Shown here: piece by piece, positions 32,343 to 44,208 of the stretch
Layout: every line of letters begins with the position of its first letter
Position numbering within the stretch: the stretch's first letter is position 1
DNA from: Acidimicrobiales bacterium
GTDB lineage: Bacteria; Actinomycetota; Acidimicrobiia; Acidimicrobiales; SZUA-35
Assembly: GCA_028285495.1 (NCBI GenBank)
Contig: JANQPB010000017.1
Coordinates: forward strand, 124,001 to 188,000
Length of the DNA stretch: 64,000 nucleotides
Direction of reading: 5' to 3'
Made by a program: the position numbers and the translations under genes
The notes under the pieces: generated by a model
The model's database searches: none
Seen by the model: the letters and a program-made list of their open reading frames with translations, nothing else
What the model was told of the DNA's origin: nothing

Positions 32343-35243
32343 GTGGGGAGCCCTGACGACGCGAAGAGTCGAGAGCCGGTAGAGGAAGCGGGAGCTGCGT
32401 CGGTCGACGTTGCCGTCGTCGTCGGGCCCGGCACGACCGACATCACCCCGGACGGTCCGGCGGCCAAGGCGGCGCTGTTCGGCCTCGGGGTCGAGCGGAT
32501 CGTCGAGTACCGGCTGTACCACCTGCGCGGCGTCGGGCTCGACGCCGACGCGACGGAACGGATCGCGGACGAGCTGCTGACCGACCGGGTCGGTCAGTGG
32601 TGGATGCGCCACGACGAGCACGAGCCGCCGACCGGGCACGGCCGGGTCGCCGTCGTCGAGACCGGCCTGCGACCCGGCGTCACCGACCGGGAGGGGGCCG
32701 AGCTCGTCCGGGCCGCCACCGCCATCGGGATCCCGCTCGAGGCCGCCGCCTCGGCCAGGCGCTGGTTCGTCTTCGGCGACCTGTTCGGCGACCAGCTCGA
32801 GCAGCTGGCCGAGCGGGTGCTCCACAACGGCGTGATCGAGCGGTGGGCGGTCGACGAGTTGGCTCCGGCCCACACCGACCGCCAGGCGATCGCCCCGCCG
32901 ACGGTCACCGTCGACATCGTCGACCTCGACCACGACCAGCTCGTCGCCGTCAGCACGGCCCGCCGGCTCGGCCTGACCGGGGCCGAGATGGAGGCGATCC
33001 AGAAGCACTTCGCGGCCGAGGGCCGCCAGCCGACCGACGGCGAGCTGGAGACCCTGGCCCAGACCTGGAGCGAGCACTGCTCCCACAAGACCTTCCGGGC
33101 GACGATCGCCACGCCGGATGGCGAGATCGCCGGCCTGCTCGACACGTTCATCCGGGGCGCGACCGAGACGATCGACGCCCCCTGGGTCGAGTCGGCATTC
33201 GTCGACAACGCGGGCATCGTGCACTTCGACGAGTCCCTCGACCTCGCCCTCAAGGCCGAGACCCACAACCACCCGTCGGCCCTCGAGCCCTTCGGCGGGG
33301 CCAACACCGGTGTCGGCGGCGTCGTGCGCGACATCCTCGGCGTGTCGGCCAGGCCGATCGCCATCACCGACATCCTGTGCTTCGGCCCCGAGGACCTGGC
33401 CGCAGACGAGCTGCCGGACGGGGTGCTGCATCCTCGCAGGATCCGGTCGGGGGTGATCGCCGGCATCGGCGACTACGGCAACAAGATCGGGGTCCCCAAC
33501 CTGGCCGGCGCGATCTTCCACGACCCGGGCTACACCACCACCCCGCTCGTGTTCGCTGGCTGCGTCGGGCTCCTGCCCCGCGGTGCCAACCCGACGGCCG
33601 CAGCCGCCGGCGACGCCGTCGTCGTGCTCGGCGGCGCCGTCGGCCGGGACGGGGTCGGCGGGGCGACGTTCTCGTCGCAGTCGATGGGGGCCGAGACGGC
33701 GGAGGTGGCCGGCTCGTCGGTCCAGATCGGCGACCCGGTGGTCGAGAAGGGCCTGATCGACGTGATCCTGGCCGCCCGCGACGCCGGCCTCTACACCGCC
33801 ATCACCGACTGCGGCGCCGGGGGCCTCTCGTCCGCGGTCGGGGAGATGGCGGAGACGCTCGGAGCCAGGGTCGACCTCGCCCTCGTGCCCCGCAAGTACC
33901 CGGGCCTGGCCCCGTGGGAGGTCTGGTTGTCCGAGGCCCAGGAGCGGATGGTTGTGGCCGTTCCGGACCCGGCGCCGCTGCTGGCCCTGGCCGAGCGCTG
34001 GCAGGTCGGCGCCACCGTCATCGGCCAGTTCACCGGCGATGGACGGCTCCAGGTCGTCGACGGCGAGCGGACCGTCGTCGACCTCGACGCCGGCTTCCTG
34101 CACGACGGCCGACCGCCGCTCACCCTCGAGGCCGCCGCGGTCGACACCAGGCGGCCGCCCCGCAGCCCGGTCGAGCCGGTCGGGACCGACATCGAGCCGA
34201 ACGACGCCCTGCTCCGGCTCCTGGGCCACCCGTCGCTGCGGTCGAACGAGGCCGTCATCCGCACCTACGACCACGAGGTCCTCGGCGGCACCGTGATCAG
34301 GCCCTACGACGGGGTCGAGCTCGACGGCCCGGCCGACGGCACCGCCATCGTGCCCCCCGGCACCGCCGGGCCGGGCCACGACGGCCCCGTCAAGGCGGCC
34401 GTCATCGGCATCGGCGCCGCCCCGCTCATCGGCCGCCACGACTGCGAGGCCATGGCCTGGGCCGCCGTCGACGAGGCCATCCGCAACGCCGTCGTCGCCG
34501 GCGCCGATCCGAGCCGGCTCTCCCTGCTCGACAACTTCGCCTGGGGCGACCCGACCGACCCGACTGCGCTCGGCCGTCTCGTCGCCGCCTGCCGCGGCTG
34601 CCACGACGTCGCCGTGGCCAACGGCGCCCCCTTCGTGTCGGGCAAGGACTCGCTGTACAACGAGTTCGTCCACCCGGACGGCACCCGCGATCCGGTCACC
34701 TCGACCCTGATCATCACCGCCGTCGGCGTCGCCGACGACATCGATCGGATCCCCGCCGTCGGGCTCTGCCAGCCGGGCAACGACGTGTGGCTGCTCGGCC
34801 CGGCCACCGGCCTGCTCGGCGGCAGCCATCTCGACGAGGTCGTCGCCGGCGACCGGGGCGGCCACGTGCCCGGCGCCGATCCGGACTCGGTCGGCCGCCA
34901 TCGGGAGATGCACGCGGCCGTCGCCGCCGGCCTGGTCCGCAGCGCCCACGACCTGTCCGAGGGCGGGCTCGCGGTCGCGGCCGCCGAGTGGGCCCTCGCC
35001 GGTCGGCTCGGCATGACCCTGACCGTGGCCGAGCACCACAGCGCCTACGAGCTGTTCGGCGAGGCGATCGGTCGCTACCTGTTCGAGGTCTCGCCAGACG
35101 ACGCCGACGAGCTGCTCTCGGTCGCCCCGTCTGCCCGCCGCGTCGGTTGGGTCACCGACGACCGGCGGGTCAGGATCGGCACGGAGCTCGACGTCGGGCT
35201 CGACGAGGTGGCCCGGGCCTTCACCGGATCGGAGCTGACGTGA
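32343..35243 (+). CDS. purL: Phosphoribosylformylglycinamidine synthase, PurSL type
   Basis: ATP-dependent amidation of FGAR to FGAM, the fourth purine step; ammonia comes from PurQ encoded next. The 966-residue protein starts with two PurS-like modules (about residues 20-95 and 105-185: VDVAVVVGPGTTDITPDGPA... and RVAVVETGLRPGVTDREGAEL). The PurL part follows, with WSEHCSHKTF (H245 region), LKAETHNHPSALEPFGGANTGVGG and DCGAGGLSSAVGEMAE. This is the PurSL arrangement, so no separate purS is needed. The stop overlaps the purQ GTG by four bases. GTG 32343 is the best start; a TTG at 32265 would add 26 residues lacking family character. Confidence 0.9.
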   Translation: MGSPDDAKSREPVEEAGAASVDVAVVVGPGTTDITPDGPAAKAALFGLGVERIVEYRLYHLRGVGLDADATERIADELLTDRVGQWWMRHDEHEPPTGHGRVAVVETGLRPGVTDREGAELVRAATAIGIPLEAAASARRWFVFGDLFGDQLEQLAERVLHNGVIERWAVDELAPAHTDRQAIAPPTVTVDIVDLDHDQLVAVSTARRLGLTGAEMEAIQKHFAAEGRQPTDGELETLAQTWSEHCSHKTFRATIATPDGEIAGLLDTFIRGATETIDAPWVESAFVDNAGIVHFDESLDLALKAETHNHPSALEPFGGANTGVGGVVRDILGVSARPIAITDILCFGPEDLAADELPDGVLHPRRIRSGVIAGIGDYGNKIGVPNLAGAIFHDPGYTTTPLVFAGCVGLLPRGANPTAAAAGDAVVVLGGAVGRDGVGGATFSSQSMGAETAEVAGSSVQIGDPVVEKGLIDVILAARDAGLYTAITDCGAGGLSSAVGEMAETLGARVDLALVPRKYPGLAPWEVWLSEAQERMVVAVPDPAPLLALAERWQVGATVIGQFTGDGRLQVVDGERTVVDLDAGFLHDGRPPLTLEAAAVDTRRPPRSPVEPVGTDIEPNDALLRLLGHPSLRSNEAVIRTYDHEVLGGTVIRPYDGVELDGPADGTAIVPPGTAGPGHDGPVKAAVIGIGAAPLIGRHDCEAMAWAAVDEAIRNAVVAGADPSRLSLLDNFAWGDPTDPTALGRLVAACRGCHDVAVANGAPFVSGKDSLYNEFVHPDGTRDPVTSTLIITAVGVADDIDRIPAVGLCQPGNDVWLLGPATGLLGGSHLDEVVAGDRGGHVPGADPDSVGRHREMHAAVAAGLVRSAHDLSEGGLAVAAAEWALAGRLGMTLTVAEHHSAYELFGEAIGRYLFEVSPDDADELLSVAPSARRVGWVTDDRRVRIGTELDVGLDEVARAFTGSELT

Positions 35244-36037
35244 CCGAGCCGTCCGTCCTCATTCCCGTCGCCCCGGGCACCAATCGGGACGGCGAGCTGG
35301 CCGTCGCCTTCGAGGCCGCTGGCGCCCGCACGGCCCGGGTGCCGCTCGAGGCCCTCCGTCAGGGCGAGGTGAAGCTGCTCGACCACCAGATCCTGGGACT
35401 GCCCGGTGGCTTCTCCTACGGGGACGCGCTCGGCGCCGGCCGGCTGCTCGGGCTCGACCTGCTCACCTGGTTCGCCGATGAGCTGGCCAACGCCCGCCAG
35501 CGGGAGATGCCGATCATCGGGATCTGCAACGGCTTCCAGGCCCTGGTCCGGGCCGGGCTGCTCCCGGGCGGCGACGACGGCCCGTCCGATGGTCCCCGAT
35601 CGGGCCGGTCGGCCGGCCCGGCGGCCACGCTGGCAACCAACGCCAACGGTCGGTTCGAGTGCCGCTGGGTCGAGCTGCTGCTCGGGTCCGCCTCGTCGCC
35701 GTGGCTCGACGGCGTCGACGGGCCGCTCCGGTGCCCGGTCGCCCACGGCGAGGGGCGGTTCGTGGCCGAGGACCTGTCGGCGCTGCAGGCCGGCGACCGG
35801 ATCGCCATGCGCTACGGCGCCGGCGGCGAGCCGGCCGGTGGTGCCTATCCGGCCAACCCGAACGGCTCGCCGGGCGACGTCGCCGGCATCGTCGACGCCA
35901 GTGGCCTCGTGCTCGGGCTGATGCCCCACCCGGAAGACCACGTGTTCGCTCGCCAGGACCCGGCTCGGCACCGCCAGGGCGGCGGATCGTGCCTCGGGCT
36001 GTTCCGGGCCGGGGTCCGGGCGGTGGCGGGTGCCTGA
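35240..36037 (+). CDS. purQ: Phosphoribosylformylglycinamidine synthase glutaminase subunit
   Basis: Class I glutaminase that supplies ammonia to PurL. The 265-residue protein has PGGFSYGDALGAGRLL, the nucleophile elbow IIGICNGFQAL with the catalytic Cys, and the catalytic His/Glu near LGLMPHPEDHVF. Gly/Pro/Ser-rich insertion (GGDDGPSDGPRSGRS) follows the elbow. Translation is coupled to purSL through GTGA at 35240-35243. Confidence 0.92.
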   Translation: MTEPSVLIPVAPGTNRDGELAVAFEAAGARTARVPLEALRQGEVKLLDHQILGLPGGFSYGDALGAGRLLGLDLLTWFADELANARQREMPIIGICNGFQALVRAGLLPGGDDGPSDGPRSGRSAGPAATLATNANGRFECRWVELLLGSASSPWLDGVDGPLRCPVAHGEGRFVAEDLSALQAGDRIAMRYGAGGEPAGGAYPANPNGSPGDVAGIVDASGLVLGLMPHPEDHVFARQDPARHRQGGGSCLGLFRAGVRAVAGA

Positions 36038-36050
36038 CCGGCCGGCGGCC

Positions 36051-36073
36051 TTGACTTTTCGTTCAAGTTGACC
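36051..36073 (+). promoter_or_regulatory. AT-rich island before purC with two TTGAC boxes
   Basis: TTGACT (36051-36056) and TTGACC (36068-36073) repeat with a 17-base period in the 68-base gap between purQ and purC. CTTGA and TCAAG arms (36050-36054 and 36063-36067) form a short palindrome across the first. The island stands out against the GC-rich surroundings. It may be a -35 region or an operator for an internal promoter; no convincing -10 follows. Confidence 0.35.
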
Positions 36074-36105
36074 CGGCGTCCCCCGGAGCCCGACGCGCGT
36101 TGGCC

Positions 36106-37107
36106 ATGATGGGGCCCGTGGGAGCCGTGCGGACCCTGTCGACCTTCGACCTCGGTCTGGATGGTCGGGTCTCGGGTAAGGTGCGTGAGGCGTGGTCGCT
36201 CGGCGACGGCAGGAGGCTCCTCGTCACCACCGATCGGATCAGCGCCTTCGACCGGATCCTCGGCACCGTCCCCCACAAGGGTCAGGTCCTCAACCAGTTG
36301 GCCGCCTGGTGGTTCGCCGAGACCGCCGACGTCGTGGACAATCACCTGCTCGAGGTCCCGGACCCCAACGCCTTGATCGCCGTCGAGGCGACGCCGCTCC
36401 CCGTCGAGGTCGTCGTCCGGGGCCGCCTGACCGGCAGCACGTCGACGTCGCTGCTTCCCCGCTACCTGGCGGGCGAGCGCCTCCTCGACGGCCACCGACT
36501 GCCGGACGGGCTCGAGCCGCACGGGCCGCTGCCCGAGCCGCTCATCACGCCGACGACCAAGGCCTCCGGCGGCGGGCACGATCGCCCGATCACCTCGGCC
36601 GAGGTGGTGGCCGACGGCCTGGTCGACGCAGCCATCTGGCACCGCATCCAGGACGTGGCGCTCGCGCTGTTCGAGCGGGGCTGCGCCATCGCCGCCGGGG
36701 CCGGGTTCGTCCTGGCCGACACCAAGTACGAGTTCGGTCTCGACCGACAGGGAGAGCTGTTGTTGATCGACGAGGTCCACACCCCCGATTCGTCCCGCTA
36801 CTGGGCGGCCGACAGCCTGGCCGCCCGGCTGGCCGCCGGCGAGCCGCCCGAGGGATTCGACAAGGAGCCGGTGCGCCTCGCCCTCCGTCGGCTCGGCTAC
36901 ACCGGCGACGGCCCCCCGCCAGCGCTGCCACCCGAGGTCGTTTCGGCGACGACCGACCGCTACGTGACCCTCTTCGAGGCCATCACCGCCACGGCGTTCG
37001 AGCCGGCCGCCGAACCGGCCGACGAGCGGCTCGCCACCAACCTGGCCCCGTACCTCGCGTCCCCCGCCGCCGGCGGACCGGTCGACGCAACGGGCCCCGG
37101 GGCCTGA
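36106..37107 (+). CDS. purC: SAICAR synthetase
   Basis: Joins aspartate to CAIR with ATP. The 333-residue protein has DGRVSGKVREAWSLGDGRRLLVTTDRISAFDRIL at the N terminus (SAICAR signature), VEVVVRGRLTGS, and ADTKYEFGLD with LLIDEVHTPDSSRYW in the C-terminal half. This is the longer PurC type of about 300 residues found in yeast and many actinobacteria. ATGs at 36106 and 36109 are both possible. The purF start lies three bases after the stop. Confidence 0.92.
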   Translation: MMGPVGAVRTLSTFDLGLDGRVSGKVREAWSLGDGRRLLVTTDRISAFDRILGTVPHKGQVLNQLAAWWFAETADVVDNHLLEVPDPNALIAVEATPLPVEVVVRGRLTGSTSTSLLPRYLAGERLLDGHRLPDGLEPHGPLPEPLITPTTKASGGGHDRPITSAEVVADGLVDAAIWHRIQDVALALFERGCAIAAGAGFVLADTKYEFGLDRQGELLLIDEVHTPDSSRYWAADSLAARLAAGEPPEGFDKEPVRLALRRLGYTGDGPPPALPPEVVSATTDRYVTLFEAITATAFEPAAEPADERLATNLAPYLASPAAGGPVDATGPGA

Positions 37108-37110
37108 GCG

Positions 37111-38565
37111 ATGCTCCCCTCCGCCAACGAGCACGCCATCACCGTCGATCTCGACCTCGACCGGCCCCGCGAGGAGTGCGGCGTGCTGGCCATCGCCTCC
37201 ACCTCGGACGACGTCGCCCGATCCGCGTTCTTCGGCCTCTACGCCCTCCAGCACCGGGGCCAGGAGGCCGCCGGCATCGCCGTGTCGGACGGTCGGGCGG
37301 TCCGGACCCACAAGGGGGTCGGCCTGGTCAACCAGGTGTTCCAGCCGGGCACGCTCGACCCGCTCGTCGGCGGCCTGGCCATCGGCCACACCCGGTACTC
37401 GACGACCGGCTCGAACAGCGAGCGCAACGTCCAGCCCTACGTGGTCGAGACGATCCACGGCCCGCTCGGGGTGGCCCACAACGGCAACCTGGTCAACGCC
37501 GACCAGCTCAGGACCAAGCTGCTCGAACGCGGTGCCGGCCTCCAGTCGTCGTCCGACTCCGAGGTGCTGGCCCTCATGCTGGCCGGGGCCGAGGGAGCCA
37601 ACTGGGAGGAGCGCCTCGCTGCGGTGATGCCGAGCTGGGAGGGTGCGTTCTCGCTGGTCATCCTGGCCGCCTCAAAGGTGATCGCCGTCCGCGATCCCTG
37701 GGGTTTCCGGCCGCTGTCGGTCGGCCGGCTCCCGTCCGGCGGCCATGCCGTCGCCTCCGAGACCGGCGCCCTGCGCACGCTCGGCTGCGAGACCTCGCGA
37801 GAGGTCGAGCCTGGCGAGGTCGTCGTGTTGCAGAACGACATCGCCCGCTCGGTCCGAGCCATGCCGCCGAGGGAGCAGCTGGCCCGCTGCACGTTCGAGC
37901 ACATCTACTTCTCCCGCCCGGACGCCACCTGGGACGGGCTGCTGGTCCACCAGGCCCGTCAGCGTCTCGGGGAGGAGCTGGCCAGGGAGCACCCGGTCGA
38001 GGCCGACGTGGTGATCCCGGTCCCCGACTCGTCGACCCCGGCGGCCATCGGGTACGGCAACGCATCGGGCATCCCCTACAACGAGGGCTTCGTCAAGAAC
38101 CGCTACATCGGTCGGACGTTCATCGAACCGACGGACGACCTCCGTCGCCAGGGCGTCGCCCTGAAGTTCAACACGCTGCCGACCAACATCGACGGCATGC
38201 GGGTCATCGTGATCGACGACTCGATCGTCCGGGGCACCACCTCGAGCCAGCTGATCCGCATGATCCGCGAGGCCGGGGCCAGGGAGGTCCACGTGCGGAT
38301 CACCTGCCCCCCGGTGATCAGCCCCTGCTTCTTCGGGGTCGACATGGGCTCGTACGACGAGCTCATCGCCCACCAGCTCGAGGTGCCCGAGATCGCCGAC
38401 CACATCGGGGCCGACAGCCTCGGATTCCTGTCGGTTCCCCGGATGATGAAGGCGCTCGGCCGAGACGACGGCTACTGCAACGCCTGCTTCACCGGCGAGT
38501 ACCCGGTGCCGGTGCAGCTCTCGCTCGACATCTCGAAGCAGCGCTTCGACGGGGTCATCCAGTGA
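37111..38565 (+). CDS. purF: Amidophosphoribosyltransferase
   Basis: Catalyses the first committed step of purine synthesis from PRPP and glutamine. The 484-residue protein has the catalytic Cys in EECGVL (residue about 23, so a propeptide is removed to expose it), the PRPP loop [14 protein letters not shown], and cysteines in [13 protein letters not shown] and CNACFTG. The additional cysteines match the [4Fe-4S]-containing PurF class of Bacillus rather than the E. coli type. Three bases separate it from purC. Confidence 0.93.
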   Translation: MLPSANEHAITVDLDLDRPREECGVLAIASTSDDVARSAFFGLYALQHRGQEAAGIAVSDGRAVRTHKGVGLVNQVFQPGTLDPLVGGLAIGHTRYSTTGSNSERNVQPYVVETIHGPLGVAHNGNLVNADQLRTKLLERGAGLQSSSDSEVLALMLAGAEGANWEERLAAVMPSWEGAFSLVILAASKVIAVRDPWGFRPLSVGRLPSGGHAVASETGALRTLGCETSREVEPGEVVVLQNDIARSVRAMPPREQLARCTFEHIYFSRPDATWDGLLVHQARQRLGEELAREHPVEADVVIPVPDSSTPAAIGYGNASGIPYNEGFVKNRYIGRTFIEPTDDLRRQGVALKFNTLPTNIDGMRVIVIDDSIVRGTTSSQLIRMIREAGAREVHVRITCPPVISPCFFGVDMGSYDELIAHQLEVPEIADHIGADSLGFLSVPRMMKALGRDDGYCNACFTGEYPVPVQLSLDISKQRFDGVIQ

Positions 38566-38620
38566 TCGACCACTCGATCGACCACGCGACACATCCGCCT
38601 CGATCGGGAGCCGCCAACCC

Positions 38621-40981
<2,361 letters not shown>

Positions 40982-40985
40982 GTCG

Positions 40986-41633
40986 ATGGGGGAGGGCAGC
41001 ACGGGACACCAGAACGACCCGGGGCTCGCCCGCCTCGTGGTCATGGCTTCGGGCTCGGGGACCAACCTGCAGGCCGTGCTCGACGCCTGCGGCCAGTCGC
41101 CCGGTGCCGGTCGACGCACCCTGGAGGCCGAGGTGGTGCTCGTCATCGCCAACCGGGCCGACGCTTACGCCCTGACCCGGGCCGAGGCCGCCGGCGTTCC
41201 CGTGTCGGTGCTGCCCCACGAAGGTCGGAAGCGCAACGAGTACGACACCGAGCTGGCCTACGAGGCCCGCATCGTCGGCGCCGACCTGGTCGTGCTGGCG
41301 GGGTGGGACCGTCTGCTGACCCACGACTTCCTGGCCCACCACCGGGTGGTGAACCTGCACCCGGCCAAGCCCGGTGCGTTCCCCGGCCTCGGCGCCATCG
41401 AGCGGGCGTTCGAGGCCTGGACCGACGGTCGGATCACGTCAGGCGGGGTCATGGTCCACTTCGTGCCGGACGAGGGCGTCGACAATGGTCCCGTGATCGC
41501 GTGGGAGGAGATCCTCTTCGAGCCGGACGACACCCTCGAGCGCTACGAGGCCCGCGTCCACGAGGTCGAGCACCGCCTCCTCGTCACTGCCATCGACACG
41601 GCGCTGGCCGAGCAGCGGGCGGCGCGGCGATGA
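40986..41633 (+). CDS. purN: Phosphoribosylglycinamide formyltransferase
   Basis: Transfers a formyl group from 10-formyl-THF to GAR. In the 215-residue protein RLVVMASGSGTNLQAVL is the phosphate-binding start, VVNLHPAKPGAFPGLGAIE carries catalytic Asn and His, and VHFVPDEGVDNGPVI the catalytic Asp. It starts four bases after the PurD-PurM fusion gene. The protein has an N-terminal extension of about 14 residues. Confidence 0.92.
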   Translation: MGEGSTGHQNDPGLARLVVMASGSGTNLQAVLDACGQSPGAGRRTLEAEVVLVIANRADAYALTRAEAAGVPVSVLPHEGRKRNEYDTELAYEARIVGADLVVLAGWDRLLTHDFLAHHRVVNLHPAKPGAFPGLGAIERAFEAWTDGRITSGGVMVHFVPDEGVDNGPVIAWEEILFEPDDTLERYEARVHEVEHRLLVTAIDTALAEQRAARR

Positions 41634-41688
41634 GGCTTCCGACCCCCAACCCCCCGACTCCCCCCGACTCCACTGGAGGAACCGACTG

Positions 41689-43143
41689 ATGGCCGCCAAT
41701 CACGAGTTGTTCACCGGCTTCGAATCCCTCACCTTCGACGACGTCCTGGTCGTGCCGGGGTGGAGCGAGATCCTGCCATCCGAGGTCGACACCACGACCT
41801 CGATCGCCGGGATCGACCTCAAGGTCCCGCTGCTGTCGGCGGCGATGGACACCGTCACCGAGGCCCCGCTCGCCATCTCGCTCGCCCGCGAGGGCGGCAT
41901 CGGGATCCTGCACCGCAACCTCGCCATCGAGGAGCAGGTGGCGGAGGTCGATCGGGTCAAGCGGGCCCAGGCCGGCATGATCACGTCGCCGGTCAGCCTG
42001 CCGCCGACGGCCACCCTGGCCGACGCCGAGGGGATCATGGGCCGGCACAAGATCTCCGGCGTGCCGATCGTCGACGAGCGGGACCACCTGGTCGGCATCC
42101 TCACCAATCGCGACATCCGGTTCTGTACCGAGGCCGAGTTCGACCGCCGGGTCACCGAGTTCATGACCGCCGAGAACCTGGTGACCGCCCCGGTCGGCAC
42201 GTCGATGGAGGAGGCGGTGGCGCTGCTCCACCGTCACCGCATCGAGAAGCTGCCGCTGGTCGACGGCGAGGGCCGGTTGCAGGGCCTCATCACGGTCAAG
42301 GACATCACCAAGCGGATCGAGAAGCCGAACGCCTCGCTCGACGACGAGGACCGGTTGCGGGTCGGGGCCGCGGTCGGCGTGACCGATGCGGTTGAGCGGG
42401 CCGAGGCCCTGGTGCCGGCCGGGGTCGACATGCTGGTGGTCGACACCGCCCACGGCCACACCCGTGGTGTGGTCGACACGATCAGCGGCCTCAAGCAGAA
42501 GTGGCCGGACGTGACGGTGGTCGGCGGCAACGTCGTCACCGCCGACGGGGCCGAGGCGATGATCGAGGCCGGGGCCGACGTCATCAAGGTCGGGGTCGGG
42601 GCCGGGTCGATCTGCACCACCCGGGTGGTGGCCGGTGCCGGCATGCCCCAGCTCTCGGCCATCTTCGAGACGGTCCAGGTGGCCCGTCCCCTGGGGATCC
42701 CGGTGATCGCCGACGGCGGGGTGGTCACCTCCGGCGACATCGTGAAGGCCTTCGTCGCCGGTGCCGATGCGGTCATGCTCGGCAACGCCCTGGCCGGCGT
42801 CGACGAGGCCCCGGGTGACCTGGAGCTGGTCGACGGCTCGATGTGGAAGACGTACCGGGGCATGGGCTCGGCCGGGGCGATGCGGGGTCGGGCCGCCGAT
42901 CGCTACGGCAGCGGCCAGACGCCGGGCAAGCACGTGCCCGAGGGCGTCGAGGCCAGGGTCCGGTACGCCGGTTCGCTGGCCGAGCTGGTGTCGCAGCTGG
43001 TCGGCGGGCTCCGGTCCGGCATGGGCTACGCCGGCGCCCCCGATCTCGAGGCGCTGCGGACCAAGACCCGACTGACGAAGATCACCGGTGCCGGCCTCCG
43101 CGAGAGCCATCCCCACGACGTGCAGGTGATTCGCGACGAGTAG
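41689..43143 (+). CDS. guaB: Inosine-5'-monophosphate dehydrogenase
   Basis: Oxidises IMP to XMP, the entry to GMP. The 484-residue protein has LTFDDVLVVPG at the start, two CBS domains inserted at about residues 100-215 (MGRHKISGVPIVDERDHLVGILTNRD, LLHRHRIEKLPLVD), GVGAGSICTTRVVAGAG with the catalytic Cys and the flap segment KTYRGMGSAGAM. CTGGAGGAACC precedes the ATG, one of the better ribosome-binding sites here. It follows purN by 55 bases and may share its transcript. Confidence 0.95.
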   Translation: MAANHELFTGFESLTFDDVLVVPGWSEILPSEVDTTTSIAGIDLKVPLLSAAMDTVTEAPLAISLAREGGIGILHRNLAIEEQVAEVDRVKRAQAGMITSPVSLPPTATLADAEGIMGRHKISGVPIVDERDHLVGILTNRDIRFCTEAEFDRRVTEFMTAENLVTAPVGTSMEEAVALLHRHRIEKLPLVDGEGRLQGLITVKDITKRIEKPNASLDDEDRLRVGAAVGVTDAVERAEALVPAGVDMLVVDTAHGHTRGVVDTISGLKQKWPDVTVVGGNVVTADGAEAMIEAGADVIKVGVGAGSICTTRVVAGAGMPQLSAIFETVQVARPLGIPVIADGGVVTSGDIVKAFVAGADAVMLGNALAGVDEAPGDLELVDGSMWKTYRGMGSAGAMRGRAADRYGSGQTPGKHVPEGVEARVRYAGSLAELVSQLVGGLRSGMGYAGAPDLEALRTKTRLTKITGAGLRESHPHDVQVIRDE

Positions 43144-43257
43144 GTGTCACGGCCTCCGGCCGTGACCTCGAGTTCGCCCGGTGGGCGAACATCGCCGGCC
43201 GCTGGCCCCCGTCGAACGTCGGTCGCCGGGCGTGCCGACGCGGCTAGCGTGGCCACG

Positions 43258-44208
43258 ATGGCAGACGACGAGGGGCGGCCTGAACCGGTCGTCCGAGCCA
43301 CGGGGCTCGGCAAGCGCTACGGCGACTTCACCGCGGTCGACGGGATCGACTTCGAGATCCGGCCGGGCGAGGCCTTCGGGTTCCTCGGGCCGAACGGAGC
43401 CGGGAAGTCGTCGACGATGCGGATGGTCGGCTGCGTCTCGCCGCGGACCGCCGGCCACCTGGAGGTGTTCGGGCTCGACCCGAGCGTCGACGGCTCGACC
43501 ATCCGGGCCCGGCTCGGGGTGGTGCCCCAGGACGACACGCTCGACATCGGGCTGAACGTCCGGGAGAACTTGATCGTCTACGCACGCTTCTTCGGGATCG
43601 CCCGAGCCGAGGCGGCCAGGCGGGCCGATGAGCTGCTCGACTTCATCCAGCTCGGCGACCGGGCCCGGGACCCGGTCGAGCCGCTCTCCGGCGGGATGAA
43701 GCGCCGGCTGACGATCGCCCGGGCCCTGGTCAACCGCCCCGACCTCGTCCTGCTCGACGAGCCGACGACGGGGCTCGACCCCCAGGCCCGGCACCTGCTG
43801 TGGGAGCGGCTGTACCGGCTCAAGCAGCGGGGGGCGACGCTCGTCCTGACCACCCACTACATGGACGAGGCCGAGCAGCTGTGCGATCGGCTCGTGATCA
43901 TGGACGGCGGCCGCATCGCCGACGAGGGCTCGCCGAGGCAGCTGATCGAGCGGCACTGCCCCCGTGACGTGGTCGAGCTGCGGTTCACCGACGGCGACCG
44001 GCTGGCCGAGGCGGCGACGACGATGGCCGGCGCCGGGCACCACATCGAGCCATTGCCGGATCGGTTGCTCGTCTACGCCGACGACGGCGAGCGGGTGGTC
44101 GACCAGGTCGAGGCCGTCGGTGTCCATCCGACCGGTTCGCTGGTGCGGCGCTCGACGCTCGAGGACGTCTTCCTCCGTCTGACCGGTCGCAGCCTGGTCG
44201 AGGCATGA
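43258..44208 (+). CDS. ABC-2 transporter ATP-binding protein
   Basis: A 316-residue exporter ATPase with GFLGPNGAGKSSTMRM (Walker A), EPLSGGMKRRLTIARAL (signature), LVLLDEPTTGLDPQ (Walker B) and a C-terminal extension of about 90 residues, as in DrrA/NodI-type ATPases. A TAGCGT box (43245-43250) lies seven bases before ATG 43258. The next gene overlaps its stop by four bases. The substrate is unknown; drugs, lipids or polysaccharides are typical. Confidence 0.88.
   Translation: MADDEGRPEPVVRATGLGKRYGDFTAVDGIDFEIRPGEAFGFLGPNGAGKSSTMRMVGCVSPRTAGHLEVFGLDPSVDGSTIRARLGVVPQDDTLDIGLNVRENLIVYARFFGIARAEAARRADELLDFIQLGDRARDPVEPLSGGMKRRLTIARALVNRPDLVLLDEPTTGLDPQARHLLWERLYRLKQRGATLVLTTHYMDEAEQLCDRLVIMDGGRIADEGSPRQLIERHCPRDVVELRFTDGDRLAEAATTMAGAGHHIEPLPDRLLVYADDGERVVDQVEAVGVHPTGSLVRRSTLEDVFLRLTGRSLVEA

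Noticed and set aside
38566..38620. Possible frameshift or separate purD and purM genes
   Set aside because: The 2361-base frame is continuous and both enzymes are complete, with a plausible linker and no internal start with a ribosome-binding site at the junction.
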